33,358 nt of DNA from Lachnospiraceae bacterium UBA7093 (lineage in GTDB: Bacteria > Bacillota > Clostridia > Lachnospirales > Lachnospiraceae): assembly GCA_002492465.1 (NCBI GenBank), contig DKYT01000054.1, positions 1 through 33,358 of the forward strand, read 5' to 3'. The position numbers were made by a program, and so were the translations under genes. This document shows, piece after piece, positions 1 through 7,859 of this stretch (position 1 is its first letter; every line of letters begins with the position of its first letter). The notes below the pieces were generated by a model, which worked only from the letters and a program-made list of their open reading frames with translations, did no database searches and was not told where the DNA came from.

Positions 1-150
1 AGCTTAACTTAATGACATTACCATCCGTGTCGGAATCTCCCTTGGTATTCGCCCATTCCGTAAGTGAAATGACCAATTTCCCGCCAAATCCCTGAAACCA
101 TATGTGTCCGTGAACGTCCCGCCTTCTGCCTGGGGTAATGCCGTGCCAAA
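1..150 (-). other. Possible remnant of a protein-coding gene
   Basis: Read on the minus strand, this stretch gives an open frame with a protein-like ending, including the segments HIWFQGFGGKLVISLTEWAN and DSDTDGNVIKLS, that runs out of the window at position 1. The frame is closed upstream by a TAA in the AT-rich lacI promoter region. It has no ATG or GTG start and no ribosome binding site. It could be a gene cut off at its 5' end or a chance open frame. I do not recognise the family. Confidence 0.22.
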
Positions 151-166
151 ATTATTTAGTATACTA

Positions 167-195
167 TTGTAATTAAATTTAGTATATTATATAAT
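167..195 (+). promoter_or_regulatory. Predicted sigma-A promoter of lacI-type regulator
   Basis: A TTGTAA -35 box at 167-172 is followed by a 17-bp spacer and a perfect TATAAT -10 box at 190-195. Transcription would start near 202 and leave about 40 nt of leader before the start codon at 243. The spacer holds a repeated motif that is also found in front of the sugar operon, which suggests autoregulation. Confidence 0.6.
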
Positions 196-203
196 AAATT
201 TAG
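168..203 (+). promoter_or_regulatory. Candidate LacI-family operators in the lacI promoter
   Basis: The 14-mer TGTAATTAAATTTA (168-181) recurs exactly on the minus strand upstream of the sugar operon. The core TAAATTTAG occurs twice here, at 174-182 and 195-203, spaced 21 bp, about two helical turns. A partial copy, ATTTAGTATA, lies at 154-163 and again at 177-186. The sites cover the promoter spacer and the expected start point, as expected of an autorepressor. Assignment to this regulator is inference. Confidence 0.5.
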
Positions 204-242
204 ATGCAATATAAACTGATTTATACGGAGGACAGGATTGAC

Positions 243-1277
243 ATGAGTATTACGGCAAAGGAACTGGCGGAAAAACTTGGGGTTTCACGTTCTACCATTT
301 CCATGGTCTACAACAACAAAAAAGGGATCAGCGAGGAAACCCGCACTATGGTAAAGCAGGCGGCGCAAAAATACGGCTATCAGCATGTCCAGCGAAACCG
401 TATGTATGAGTACCCCTCTGTTATTCAATACATTATCTGCCTGAAGCACGGAAATGTGGTCAGCGATACGGCTTTCTTTGCAAACCTGCTTCAGGGGATC
501 GACTATGAAAGCAAGCGGCTGGGTTATGTTTTGCATATCACTTATTTTTACTGTCATGAAAATATCCGGGAACAAATGAAAACCATTTTGGACAATCATC
601 CCACCGGGCTTCTGCTTCTTGCCACGGAAGTGGATCCTGAGGATCTGATTCCTTTTAAGGGTTCCGGGCTTCCCCTGGTGGTTCTGGACAGCTTCGTTGA
701 CGGGGACGGCTCCGACTGTATTACCATCAGCAATATACAGGGTGCCCGCAACGCCACTTCTCATTTAATTTCCTGTGGGCATACCTTTATCGGATATCTT
801 TCCAGCAAAGTTCCCATCAAAAATTTTGAGGAACGCGCCAGAGGCTTTCATATTGCCATTGAGGAATGCGCTTCCCAAAAACCGCTGCGCTCCACAGTGG
901 TCAAGGTAGGCTCCACCAGCGAAACAGCTTACACCGATATGTGCCTTTATCTGGATACAAAGCCTGAACTTCCCACCGCCTTTTTTGCGGATAACGATAT
1001 CATCGCCTCCTCCTGTATCAAGGCGCTGAAGGAATACGGCTATAAGATTCCCGAGCAGATTTCCATCATCGGTTTTGACGATATGCCCTTTTGCGACCTG
1101 CTGGATCCTCCTCTGACCTCCATGCGTGTTCCCAAGCAGATGTTCGGGCAGCGCGCCGTATCCATGCTGGATCAGCAGATTCACGGGAACGTAACGGATC
1201 ACATCAAAATGGAAATATCCACTACCCTGATTCAGCGGAAAAGCGTTGCCATACGCAAATCAACACCACCCGTCTAA
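243..1277 (+). CDS. LacI-family transcriptional regulator
   Basis: This is a DNA-binding repressor of the LacI/GalR family, expected to respond to a sugar or derivative handled by the neighbouring operon. The first 20 residues form the LacI helix-turn-helix (ITAKELAEKLGVSRSTIS), followed by the usual hinge region. The rest is the periplasmic-binding-protein-like effector domain, with the family's IIGFDDMPFCDLLDPPLTSM segment near the C-terminus. I chose the ATG at 243 because GGAGG lies at 227-231 and the HTH begins immediately. An in-frame ATG at 204 overlaps the promoter. The frame ends in RKSVAIRK, where such proteins normally end, then adds STPPV and a stop that both lie in the end hairpin of an IS200-like element. 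The insertion therefore probably replaced the native stop with little damage. It is the only plus-strand gene, convergent with the sugar operon. Confidence 0.9.
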   Translation: MSITAKELAEKLGVSRSTISMVYNNKKGISEETRTMVKQAAQKYGYQHVQRNRMYEYPSVIQYIICLKHGNVVSDTAFFANLLQGIDYESKRLGYVLHITYFYCHENIREQMKTILDNHPTGLLLLATEVDPEDLIPFKGSGLPLVVLDSFVDGDGSDCITISNIQGARNATSHLISCGHTFIGYLSSKVPIKNFEERARGFHIAIEECASQKPLRSTVVKVGSTSETAYTDMCLYLDTKPELPTAFFADNDIIASSCIKALKEYGYKIPEQISIIGFDDMPFCDLLDPPLTSMRVPKQMFGQRAVSMLDQQIHGNVTDHIKMEISTTLIQRKSVAIRKSTPPV

Positions 1278-1285
1278 CGGGTGGT
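1265..1285. repeat. IS200-like right-end palindrome
   Basis: ACCACCCG and CGGGTGGT form a perfect 8-bp stem around a TCTAA loop. The loop supplies the TAA stop of the regulator gene. In this family such hairpins are the single-stranded DNA structures recognised by TnpA. Confidence 0.6.
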
Positions 1286-1407
1286 TTGCTCTGCGGCTAT
1301 AAGCCTTTGTTACCGGCCAGCGCCTAAAGACGCTGGCTTTCACTTTACGTTCAAGCCACTACGCCCTTGACTCGTCGCCGCCCTTCAAAGGGCGTCCGTA
1401 ATACCGG

Positions 1408-1863
1408 CTACCCCTTGAAGGGGTCCTCGTACTCCTTCACACTTAATTTATCCTGCATGATATCGTACTTCTCTTGGTCCTGTATATACTTTCTTATGGT
1501 TGCCTCGTTCAGTCCTACCGTACTTACGTAGTATCCTTCCGACCAAAAATGTCTGTTTCCAAATTTATACTTCAGGTTTGCGTGCTTATCGAAAATCATC
1601 AATGCACTTTTCCCCTTTAAGTACCCCATAAACTGTGACACACTGTATTTCGGCGGTATACTTACCAGCATATGTATATGGTCGGGCATAAGATGCCCTT
1701 CTATTATCTCTACTCCTTTGTATGCACAGAGTTGTTTTATAATATCCCTGATGCTTTCTTTGTATTGATTATAAATTATTTTTCGTCTATACTTTGGAGT
1801 GAAGACGATATGGTACTTGCACATCCACTTTGTGTGTGCTAAATCGTTGGTCTTATTGGCCAT
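1408..1863 (-). CDS. tnpA: IS200/IS605-family Y1 transposase TnpA
   Basis: This is a 151-residue HUH single-strand transposase that excises and inserts the element as circular single-stranded DNA. The HUH metal site is H62-I-H64 in the segment PDHIHMLVS. The catalytic tyrosine is Y126 in IRKYIQDQ, preceded by the conserved FWSEGYYVSTVG strand. The length matches intact IS200-type TnpA proteins, so the gene looks functional. I chose the ATG at 1863 because AAAGGAAAGGTG lies just upstream. A GTG nine bases earlier overlaps that site. The ribosome binding site is buried in a 12-bp inverted repeat, which should keep translation low. Confidence 0.93.
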   Translation of the reverse strand: MANKTNDLAHTKWMCKYHIVFTPKYRRKIIYNQYKESIRDIIKQLCAYKGVEIIEGHLMPDHIHMLVSIPPKYSVSQFMGYLKGKSALMIFDKHANLKYKFGNRHFWSEGYYVSTVGLNEATIRKYIQDQEKYDIMQDKLSVKEYEDPFKG

Positions 1864-1866
1864 TTT

Positions 1867-1928
1867 AATCACCTTTCCTTTCTATAGTAGTGGCTTGGAC
1901 ACCCCTATTATACTTCGGAAAGGTGATT
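1867..1928 (-). promoter_or_regulatory. Hairpin masking the tnpA ribosome binding site
   Basis: GGAAAGGTGATT, which contains the Shine-Dalgarno sequence of tnpA, is exactly complementary to AATCACCTTTCC 38 nt upstream in the transcript. The 12-bp perfect stem ends three bases before the start codon. Translational masking of this kind is known for IS200 itself. Confidence 0.6.
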
Positions 1929-1948
1929 GTGCTATAAGCACTTACTGC

Positions 1949-1969
1949 ACCACCCGCATAGCAGGTGGT
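1949..1969. repeat. IS200-like left-end palindrome
   Basis: ACCACC and GGTGGT flank a nine-base centre and are followed on the plus strand by six T residues. The first eight bases equal those of the right-end palindrome. The T run suggests it can also act as a terminator for plus-strand readthrough. Confidence 0.5.
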
Positions 1970-1975
1970 TTTTTG

Positions 1976-2040
1976 TTTCGGGCATTTCCATTTTTCGGAA
2001 CACGAAAAACTCCAATGCCCTCAACGGGCTAAAGCCCATA
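1976..2040. other. Hairpin-rich flank of the IS, possible true left end
   Basis: Two further hairpins lie here: GGGCATT with AATGCCC at 1980-2019, and GGGCTAAAGCCC at 2026-2037. They may belong to the insertion sequence left end or to the flank. There is no coding potential. Confidence 0.3.
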
Positions 2041-2051
2041 AAAAATAAAAT

Positions 2052-2074
2052 AGCTGCCGCAGACCGCGGCAGCT
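2052..2074. terminator. Bidirectional terminator between lacI/IS and the sugar operon
   Basis: AGCTGCCGC and GCGGCAGCT form a 9-bp stem with a five-base loop. TTTT follows on the plus strand and ATTTTATTTTT on the minus strand. It lies just after the last gene of the minus-strand operon. Confidence 0.75.
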
Positions 2075-2101
2075 TTTCACATTTACTGAAACTTTCTTTT
2101 C

Positions 2102-3052
2102 TTATTCCCCGTAATAATATTTTAACTTGGTAAACATATCCTCCAAAATCATCCGACTGTCCACGTAATTATATACCCGGATTTTTCTTGGATTAGCAGG
2201 GCGCAGATGATAATGTCCTTCTTCATCCACCCTGGGCGCGGGCACCATATCGTAGTCGTAGCAATGATCTGTCATCAAAAGTCCTACTACCGGCGAATCG
2301 CCCAGCTGCCAGCTTTCGCCGCCCGGATAGGTAGCCATTCCTCCAAAAAGAGGGATTTCACACAATTTGGTATTTACCCGAAGAAGGTTCTCATACAGAT
2401 ACTTTCCGATCTTGCCACAGTTGCTGACTCTCTCATAAAGCTCCTGGAAGGACACTTTCATCATAGAATATACATTGCAGGGCACCTGCCACAGTTCTAC
2501 ATTGGAATCAAAAACCACATTGGATGCATTTACATCTCCATTCAAATTAAACTCCCAGGAACCTTCCGGATAAGCGCCGCCGCCAATCCAGATCACAAAC
2601 ATTTTATCTGCGATGGAAGGATCTATCAGCAAGGCGTCCGCCACATTGGAAATTGCCCCCTGCGCCACAACTGCAAGCTTTTCTCCCTCAGGCATTTTAG
2701 CCGCCTGCTCTGCGATAAACTTTCCTGCATCCGTGTATTCCGGCGTTTTTTCGTCCTTCAAATGATCGATCACACCTTTGAAAACCGGATAATCGTCTTT
2801 CAAACCCATCAGCTCCAAAATATTGCAAATTTCATCATAGCTCTGCTCCATGGAGTCGTTTCCGCCGGTTTTGGAATCCAAAAGAAGGGTATCGAAATGC
2901 TCCGCCGTAAATCCCAGCACATCCAGCTTTTCTGTCATAAGCAGGTGGGCGATACAATATTGATCGTCTCCTTCGCAATATGCATCCGTATCGCATATCA
3001 CCTTAATTTTTTTACATGCAGGTACTTCATAGGGTGCTTTTTTAAACTTCAT
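2102..3052 (-). CDS. Divergent nucleoside-hydrolase-like protein
   Basis: A 316-residue cytoplasmic protein of the inosine-uridine nucleoside hydrolase fold, whose known members cleave N-ribosyl bonds of nucleosides with a bound calcium ion. The N-terminal aspartate cluster reads DTDAYCEGDD (residues 21-30), two residues longer than the classic DTDPGIDD. Later landmarks are AQGAISNVADALL, WIGGGAYPEG and EFNLNGDVNASNVVF, matching the family's Gly-Gly and EFN...D elements. The loop and the DDQ that follows also resemble the DUF1593 branch. It has no signal peptide, so the substrate must be imported, which fits the transporter genes directly upstream. It is the last gene of the operon. The real substrate could be a nucleoside or another glycoside; I cannot say which. 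Confidence 0.75.
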   Translation of the reverse strand: MKFKKAPYEVPACKKIKVICDTDAYCEGDDQYCIAHLLMTEKLDVLGFTAEHFDTLLLDSKTGGNDSMEQSYDEICNILELMGLKDDYPVFKGVIDHLKDEKTPEYTDAGKFIAEQAAKMPEGEKLAVVAQGAISNVADALLIDPSIADKMFVIWIGGGAYPEGSWEFNLNGDVNASNVVFDSNVELWQVPCNVYSMMKVSFQELYERVSNCGKIGKYLYENLLRVNTKLCEIPLFGGMATYPGGESWQLGDSPVVGLLMTDHCYDYDMVPAPRVDEEGHYHLRPANPRKIRVYNYVDSRMILEDMFTKLKYYYGE

Positions 3053-3083
3053 ATTACTACCTCCTTAACGTTACTGTTATTAT

Positions 3084-4064
3084 TTACACATTTGACATAT
3101 TCATTTCCTTCATATTGGCAATGGCGCTCATTTTTTCTTCATGTTTTTTAGAATAAACCTTCGCTACATTCATATACGCCATGATCAGCAAAAGGATCGC
3201 GCCCACAACAATATTATAGATTGCCGATGACCAATTCAAAGCTGTAATCCCATTGCTGATAATAGACATCAGGATAGATCCCACAAAAATACTGAACACT
3301 ACATTCACATACTGCGCCATCACAAAGCCGATAAAGACGCTCATCATTGGCTGCATAATATTTTGTATGCTGTCAAGCCCCACAGAAGGCGTTACCCCGC
3401 TTCCGTGACTCAGCTGCACGATTGCGGCAATCCCGGCAAACATGCTGCTTAAAAGCAGTGATCTGATCTTTGTCTTTTCAACGCTGATGCCGTTGTTACG
3501 GGAAATTCCCGGAGCTCCTGCCACCGCGTTTACATTGGATCCATACACGCTTTTATTGGCAAGAAAATACATCAAAATACCTGTCAGCAAAAAGACAATT
3601 ACATTGCCTGGCGCACGTCCCAAAAAGGTATACTCATAGGAAATGGTCAACGCTGCCGAATTGGTAATTAAGCCGCCAAAGGATCCCAGCAAATAAATCA
3701 GCGCGATGGTCAGAATCATAATCGGTATCTTCATTACCCGATAAAGAACTCCCTTTAAGATTCCACATATAAGGGCTGACAAAAGGCAGCCTGCTATCAT
3801 TCCCAGGAACCCGAATCTTGTACTCAGCAGGGCGGCTATAATACTGTCCAAAATCATCTCCGCTCCCAGCGCCAGGTCAAATTCCCCCATCTTCGCCAGA
3901 TACTGCATTCCCCATGCAATCATGCAAGTGATAAAGGACTGGGTAAATATAATATAAATGGTATTGATTTTTCCGAACGATTTAGGTCTCAGGATCAGAA
4001 AAAACAAGTATAAGGCAATCGGTACCATAACCACTACAATTGAATTACTAATCTTCTTATTCAT
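3084..4064 (-). CDS. Sugar ABC transporter permease (RbsC family), second copy
   Basis: A 326-residue inner-membrane permease of the ribose/xylose/galactoside (BPD_transp_2) family with about nine or ten hydrophobic segments. Its family landmark is AGAPGISRNNGISVEKTKIRS around two thirds of the length, the cytoplasmic loop that contacts the ATPase. The tail after the last helix is charged. It lies between the solute-binding protein and the nucleoside-hydrolase-like gene. It differs clearly from the other permease of the operon, so the transporter probably has a heterodimeric channel. Confidence 0.88.
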   Translation of the reverse strand: MNKKISNSIVVVMVPIALYLFFLILRPKSFGKINTIYIIFTQSFITCMIAWGMQYLAKMGEFDLALGAEMILDSIIAALLSTRFGFLGMIAGCLLSALICGILKGVLYRVMKIPIMILTIALIYLLGSFGGLITNSAALTISYEYTFLGRAPGNVIVFLLTGILMYFLANKSVYGSNVNAVAGAPGISRNNGISVEKTKIRSLLLSSMFAGIAAIVQLSHGSGVTPSVGLDSIQNIMQPMMSVFIGFVMAQYVNVVFSIFVGSILMSIISNGITALNWSSAIYNIVVGAILLLIMAYMNVAKVYSKKHEEKMSAIANMKEMNMSNV

Positions 4065-4109
4065 ACATATCCTTTCCTGTAAAGCAGACCGCCAACAGCT
4101 TAACCTCTT

Positions 4110-5336
4110 TTATTTCACATTATGACGGGTCATTACATCCTGAATGCTGTAGGAACCTACGATCTCAAGTAAATCCTCATAGGTAAATGCTTCATTTATT
4201 TTTTTGGACATCTGCGCATACTCTTCCGCTGTATAGGGAAGTTCCTGATAGAGATGTGCGTCGTAGTTTTTTGCATCATCAGCTGACTGAAGCACGATGA
4301 ATTCATCCTTAATGGAGACAGGCTCGTCCACCAAAGGAGTGCCCTGAAGCTTATTCACCGCCAGAACTGCAAGCCATGCGCCGCCCGTAAAGTGACCGCC
4401 AATCACGCCGTTTACGGAATTTTTCTCAAAATATTCTGTCTGGTTCTCATTAAAGTCAATACAGGAAACTTTTACTTTTTCTGTCAAGCCAAGATTCTGA
4501 AGGGACTGAATGACTCCCGGCAGACAAGTCTGGGTCATACCTGCAATCACAATGCCGTCCAGATCAGGATATGCGGAAACCATGGATTCCACAGAGGATG
4601 CCGCGTCGTCAGAGGTATTGGTATTGACTCTGTCTTCTACCAGAATTTCCATACCAAACTCTTCACATGCCTGTGCGATCCCATTGTCACGCTTGGTTGT
4701 GGTGGTACGTCCTGTCGGCAGACCAAACATACCGATATGAGAAGCCCCTGCCTCGTTTAAGGTCTTCATTGCCGTGTATGCCGACCACACATCGTCCTCA
4801 TAAATGTTTCCAAGGAAATACTCCGATGCATAGCATACGTCATGGGTTTCTTCATTGGACAGGTCATACCAGTAAAAACCAAAGTAAACCTCCGAATCCT
4901 CACAGATTTTCGCAATTCTGGGAATAGAGTCGTCTGCATAGGGAAGGCAGAAAACAGCCTGACATCCGTTTGCAATTAAGTTTTCAATATTGGTGATTTC
5001 CTTTTCCGGATTCTGCTCGTCTGTTGCAATTACCAGCTCCGCCCCCATACCGTCGCATGCCGTCTGCATATTGTTTACCACAGGTCCTGCGGTTGCATCC
5101 GTTGTAGAATAAATTGTCAGTCCCAGTTTAATTTTGTCCGTTGTCCCGGCATCCGCTTCCTTCTGGGTATCCCCTTCCTCGGGTTCTGCAGGCTGACTGC
5201 TTTCCTCCGTCTCGCCGGCTGCGCTTTGGCTTCCGGCGTCGGCGCTTTCAGTCTTGCTGCCGCAGCCTACCATTCCCACTAAAATGGATGCCGTTACCAG
5301 CAGGGATGTTAATAGTTTCACACTTTTTCTTTTCAT
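4110..5336 (-). CDS. Sugar ABC transporter solute-binding lipoprotein
   Basis: A periplasmic-binding-protein type 1 (RbsB-like) lipoprotein of 408 residues. It begins with a basic region and a hydrophobic stretch ending in VGMVGC, a lipobox whose cysteine would be lipidated and anchor the protein outside the membrane. A Ser/Glu-rich linker follows, then the two-lobe binding domain starting near IKLGLTIYSTTDA. It is about 100 residues longer than typical RbsB. I chose the ATG at 5336 because GGAGG precedes it by a few bases and the signal peptide starts there. An in-frame start 16 codons earlier would add an unlikely cysteine-rich leader. It should set the specificity of the neighbouring importer. 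Confidence 0.9.
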   Translation of the reverse strand: MKRKSVKLLTSLLVTASILVGMVGCGSKTESADAGSQSAAGETEESSQPAEPEEGDTQKEADAGTTDKIKLGLTIYSTTDATAGPVVNNMQTACDGMGAELVIATDEQNPEKEITNIENLIANGCQAVFCLPYADDSIPRIAKICEDSEVYFGFYWYDLSNEETHDVCYASEYFLGNIYEDDVWSAYTAMKTLNEAGASHIGMFGLPTGRTTTTKRDNGIAQACEEFGMEILVEDRVNTNTSDDAASSVESMVSAYPDLDGIVIAGMTQTCLPGVIQSLQNLGLTEKVKVSCIDFNENQTEYFEKNSVNGVIGGHFTGGAWLAVLAVNKLQGTPLVDEPVSIKDEFIVLQSADDAKNYDAHLYQELPYTAEEYAQMSKKINEAFTYEDLLEIVGSYSIQDVMTRHNVK

Positions 5337-5389
5337 TTGTTTTCCTCCTTTTTCTATATATTTACACCCAAATGGGCAAAACATATGCT

Positions 5390-6343
5390 CTATGCCATTT
5401 TCTTGTCACGGTTGATCTTATTCCTGATGGTAAAGGTCATTGCCAAGACAAGAATAAAAATAATACCCTTTGTGATCAATTGGGGATAAGTATCCAACCC
5501 CAGCAAAACCATGCCGTTATTCAAAATACCGAGAATCAAAACCCCGATTACCGCGCTGCGAAATTTGGAATCGGCTCCTCCATTGATTGGCATCCCTCCT
5601 AAAATCAGGGCAATTAAAATATCAAATTCCGCCATATTTCCTGTGTTATACATTGCCGCTCCAGTACGGATCACTGTAAAAAATCCTGCAATTCCCGCTG
5701 CTGCGCCCATAAACACATAACTGATTATTTTAATGAAAGCAATATGGATGCCTGACTGAACTGCTGCCGTTTCTCCTGCGCCTACCGCTCTGCACTGTTT
5801 TCCGTAGCTGTGGAATTGAAAGAACAGCCATGCCCCCACAAGAAACACCACACATACCGCCATTTTCAGCCCCACCTGATCCAGGTCATACATTTTCACC
5901 GCAATGCCCACCGTTCCGGATTTGCATACGATCAATAAAAGGCCTCTTAAAATGAAAGACATTGCCAACGTCGCAATCATAGCATTGATTCCCAGTACAC
6001 CGTGCAAAATACCGTTGATCAAACCAATCAGCACTCCTACCCCCAGCGCCGCTGCAAACGCCAAGGGTATATTGATCTTGGAAACCAGCGCCGCAACCAC
6101 TCCCGTCATTCCAATGACGGCGCCCACTGACATATCCAAGCAGTTCTGGGACAACAAAAATACCGCCGCCCCAGCCACAAGAAGCAGGGTAAAGGACTGT
6201 TCAAAAATTTTCCGGCAATTGGTTATATCCAGCGTGCGTCCTCCGCTTAAAAGGGCAAAACCTACGAACACCACAATCAGACTGATAAAGGGAAAGATGT
6301 TAATAAACAGTTCCATTCCTTTTTTCTTATTGTTTGATTTCAT
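5390..6343 (-). CDS. Sugar ABC transporter permease (RbsC family), first copy
   Basis: A 317-residue polytopic membrane protein of the RbsC/XylH family. The conserved segments NCLDMSVGAVIGMTGV in the second or third helix and GAGETAAVQSGIHIAFIKI in the coupling loop are visible. DILIALILGGMPINGG is the family's equivalent of the AxVxGGxSxxGG motif. It lies directly after the ATPase gene and before the solute-binding gene, and should pair with the second permease to form the translocation path. Confidence 0.9.
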   Translation of the reverse strand: MKSNNKKKGMELFINIFPFISLIVVFVGFALLSGGRTLDITNCRKIFEQSFTLLLVAGAAVFLLSQNCLDMSVGAVIGMTGVVAALVSKINIPLAFAAALGVGVLIGLINGILHGVLGINAMIATLAMSFILRGLLLIVCKSGTVGIAVKMYDLDQVGLKMAVCVVFLVGAWLFFQFHSYGKQCRAVGAGETAAVQSGIHIAFIKIISYVFMGAAAGIAGFFTVIRTGAAMYNTGNMAEFDILIALILGGMPINGGADSKFRSAVIGVLILGILNNGMVLLGLDTYPQLITKGIIFILVLAMTFTIRNKINRDKKMA

Positions 6344-6359
6344 CCTCGCATCTCCCTTC

Positions 6360-7859
6360 CTATATCATTTCCTTAATCAGCAGGGATTCTGTAATTTCCG
6401 GTCCCCGCATGGTCTCGCAGACAATTTTTCCGTCTTTCATAATCAAAATCCGGTCGGACATTCCAATCAGTTCCGGCAGCTCCTCTGAAATCAGCAAAAT
6501 TGCATGTCCCTGTTCCTTAAGTTCCTCCATCAAATGATAGATCGCTTCTTTTACGCCAATATCGATTCCTCTGGTAGGACAATCAAAAATCAAAATCCGC
6601 GAGCCCCGTCCCAGCCACTTTGCCAGAACCACCTTTTGCTTATTTCCGCCGCTTAAAGAAGCCACATATTCTCCCCGGTTGTTTACTTTTACCTTTAATT
6701 TCTGTATCCACTGGTCTGCAAATCTGTTCTCCTGCACCGGAGAGGCAAATCCAAGCTTTGATATCTTGTCCAAGCTGCAAAGACATACGTTATTTTTTAC
6801 GCTGTCCTGAAGGATAACCGCCTCTGTATCGCGGTTCTTAGAAACATATCCAATTCCCCGTTTAATTGCCTGTACCGGGCTTTTCAGCCCCTGGTCAGTT
6901 CCCGTGCATGTCACTTTCCCGGCATAAGGCTGATCCAGTCCAAACATAAGTCGCCCCAACTCATGCATGCCACAGTCGGACAAGCCTCCAAGCCCTAAAA
7001 TTTCTCCCTCATGAAGCTCCAGGCTGACGTTCTTCAGCATACTGGTAAAAACATTCTCTACCCGCATAACTACCTGCTCTCCCATGCTGCCTTCTACGTC
7101 AGACCTGTAATAGTGGTCGCTCATCTCCCTTCCCACCATTTTTACTTTTAATTCATTTATACGCATATCGCTGCCATAGCAGGTATCAATATATACGCCG
7201 TCCCGCAGGATGGTCACGCTGTCGCATATTTTAATCAATTCCTCCAGGTCATGGGTAATAAACAAAACGGTTCCGCCATATTTCTTTACCTCTTCGATCG
7301 CCGCATATAAAATTCCGCGTCCATGAGAAGACAATGCGTTGGCTGTTTCGTCCACTATCATCAAACGAGGGTGGGTGTAGAAGGCTTTGGCAATTTCAAT
7401 CATTTTTCGCTCTTCCAAATTATACCGATCCGTCCTGTCTTCCGGCGCAATGCTGCTAACGCCGATCATCTCCAATGCTTTTTTGGCTTCCCTGTTCATC
7501 TCCCGATGATTGATAAATCCCTTGCTGACAAAACGTTTCTCATTTCCAAGGAAAATATTGGAGGCAACAGAAATATCTCCAATGGTGCCGATTTCCTGAA
7601 CGATCAGGGCAATTCCCTCTGCCTCTGCTTCCACCGCCGTGGCTGCGCGCAGCTCCTTTCCATTTAACCTGATAACGCCCTCATCCTTGCCGTATATACC
7701 TGCAATAATGTTTGAAATCGTGCTTTTTCCCGAGCCGTTCTCGCCGATAATTCCTCTTATTTCTCCCTGCTTTACCTGAAAAGAGACGTCCTTCAGCGCC
7801 TGGGTTAAGCCAAAGCTTTTTGATACATGTTGAATATCCAATAAAACTTCATGCTCCAT
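6360..7859 (-). CDS. Sugar ABC transporter ATPase with two nucleotide-binding domains
   Basis: A 499-residue RbsA/MglA-type fused ATPase. The first domain has Walker A GENGSGKST and Walker B LMIVDE, but its signature region reads YNLEERKMIEIAKA and lacks the S-x-G core. The second domain has a clear signature, LSGGNKQKV, but a degenerate Walker A (GGLSDCGMHELG) and Walker B FDCPTRGID, with Cys in place of the catalytic Glu. One composite ATP site is therefore intact and the other is degenerate on every side. I chose the ATG at 7859, preceded by AGGAGG with a 6-nt gap. It overlaps the end of the kinase gene by 11 nt, implying translational coupling. Confidence 0.92.
   Translation of the reverse strand: MEHEVLLDIQHVSKSFGLTQALKDVSFQVKQGEIRGIIGENGSGKSTISNIIAGIYGKDEGVIRLNGKELRAATAVEAEAEGIALIVQEIGTIGDISVASNIFLGNEKRFVSKGFINHREMNREAKKALEMIGVSSIAPEDRTDRYNLEERKMIEIAKAFYTHPRLMIVDETANALSSHGRGILYAAIEEVKKYGGTVLFITHDLEELIKICDSVTILRDGVYIDTCYGSDMRINELKVKMVGREMSDHYYRSDVEGSMGEQVVMRVENVFTSMLKNVSLELHEGEILGLGGLSDCGMHELGRLMFGLDQPYAGKVTCTGTDQGLKSPVQAIKRGIGYVSKNRDTEAVILQDSVKNNVCLCSLDKISKLGFASPVQENRFADQWIQKLKVKVNNRGEYVASLSGGNKQKVVLAKWLGRGSRILIFDCPTRGIDIGVKEAIYHLMEELKEQGHAILLISEELPELIGMSDRILIMKDGKIVCETMRGPEITESLLIKEMI

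Larger units (their letters stand above)
1262..1975 (-). mobile_element. IS200-like insertion sequence (tnpA only)
   Basis: A single-gene element of about 0.7 kb, the size of IS200, carries a Y1 transposase and no tnpB. Both ends carry a subterminal palindrome starting with ACCACCCG, at 1265-1285 and 1949-1969. Between the transposase stop and the right end there are further hairpins: CCAGCG/CGCTGG at 1319-1337 and GCCCTT/AAGGGC near 1381-1393. The exact tips cannot be fixed by eye, because this family makes no target duplication. The left tip could reach about 2040. Confidence 0.7.

Noticed and set aside
285..1202. Two long open frames on the minus strand opposite the LacI gene
   Set aside because: They lie wholly inside the regulator gene, have no family features and no ribosome binding sites. 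They are antisense shadows.
1286..1407. TnpB gene or omega-RNA scaffold in the right end of the IS
   Set aside because: There are several hairpins, but no TnpB frame exists in the element. The hairpins alone do not support a guide RNA.
2207..3151. 314-codon plus-strand frame opposite the nucleoside-hydrolase-like gene
   Set aside because: Its composition is rich in His, Cys and Ile without any recognisable motif, while the minus-strand frame has clear family motifs and fits the operon.
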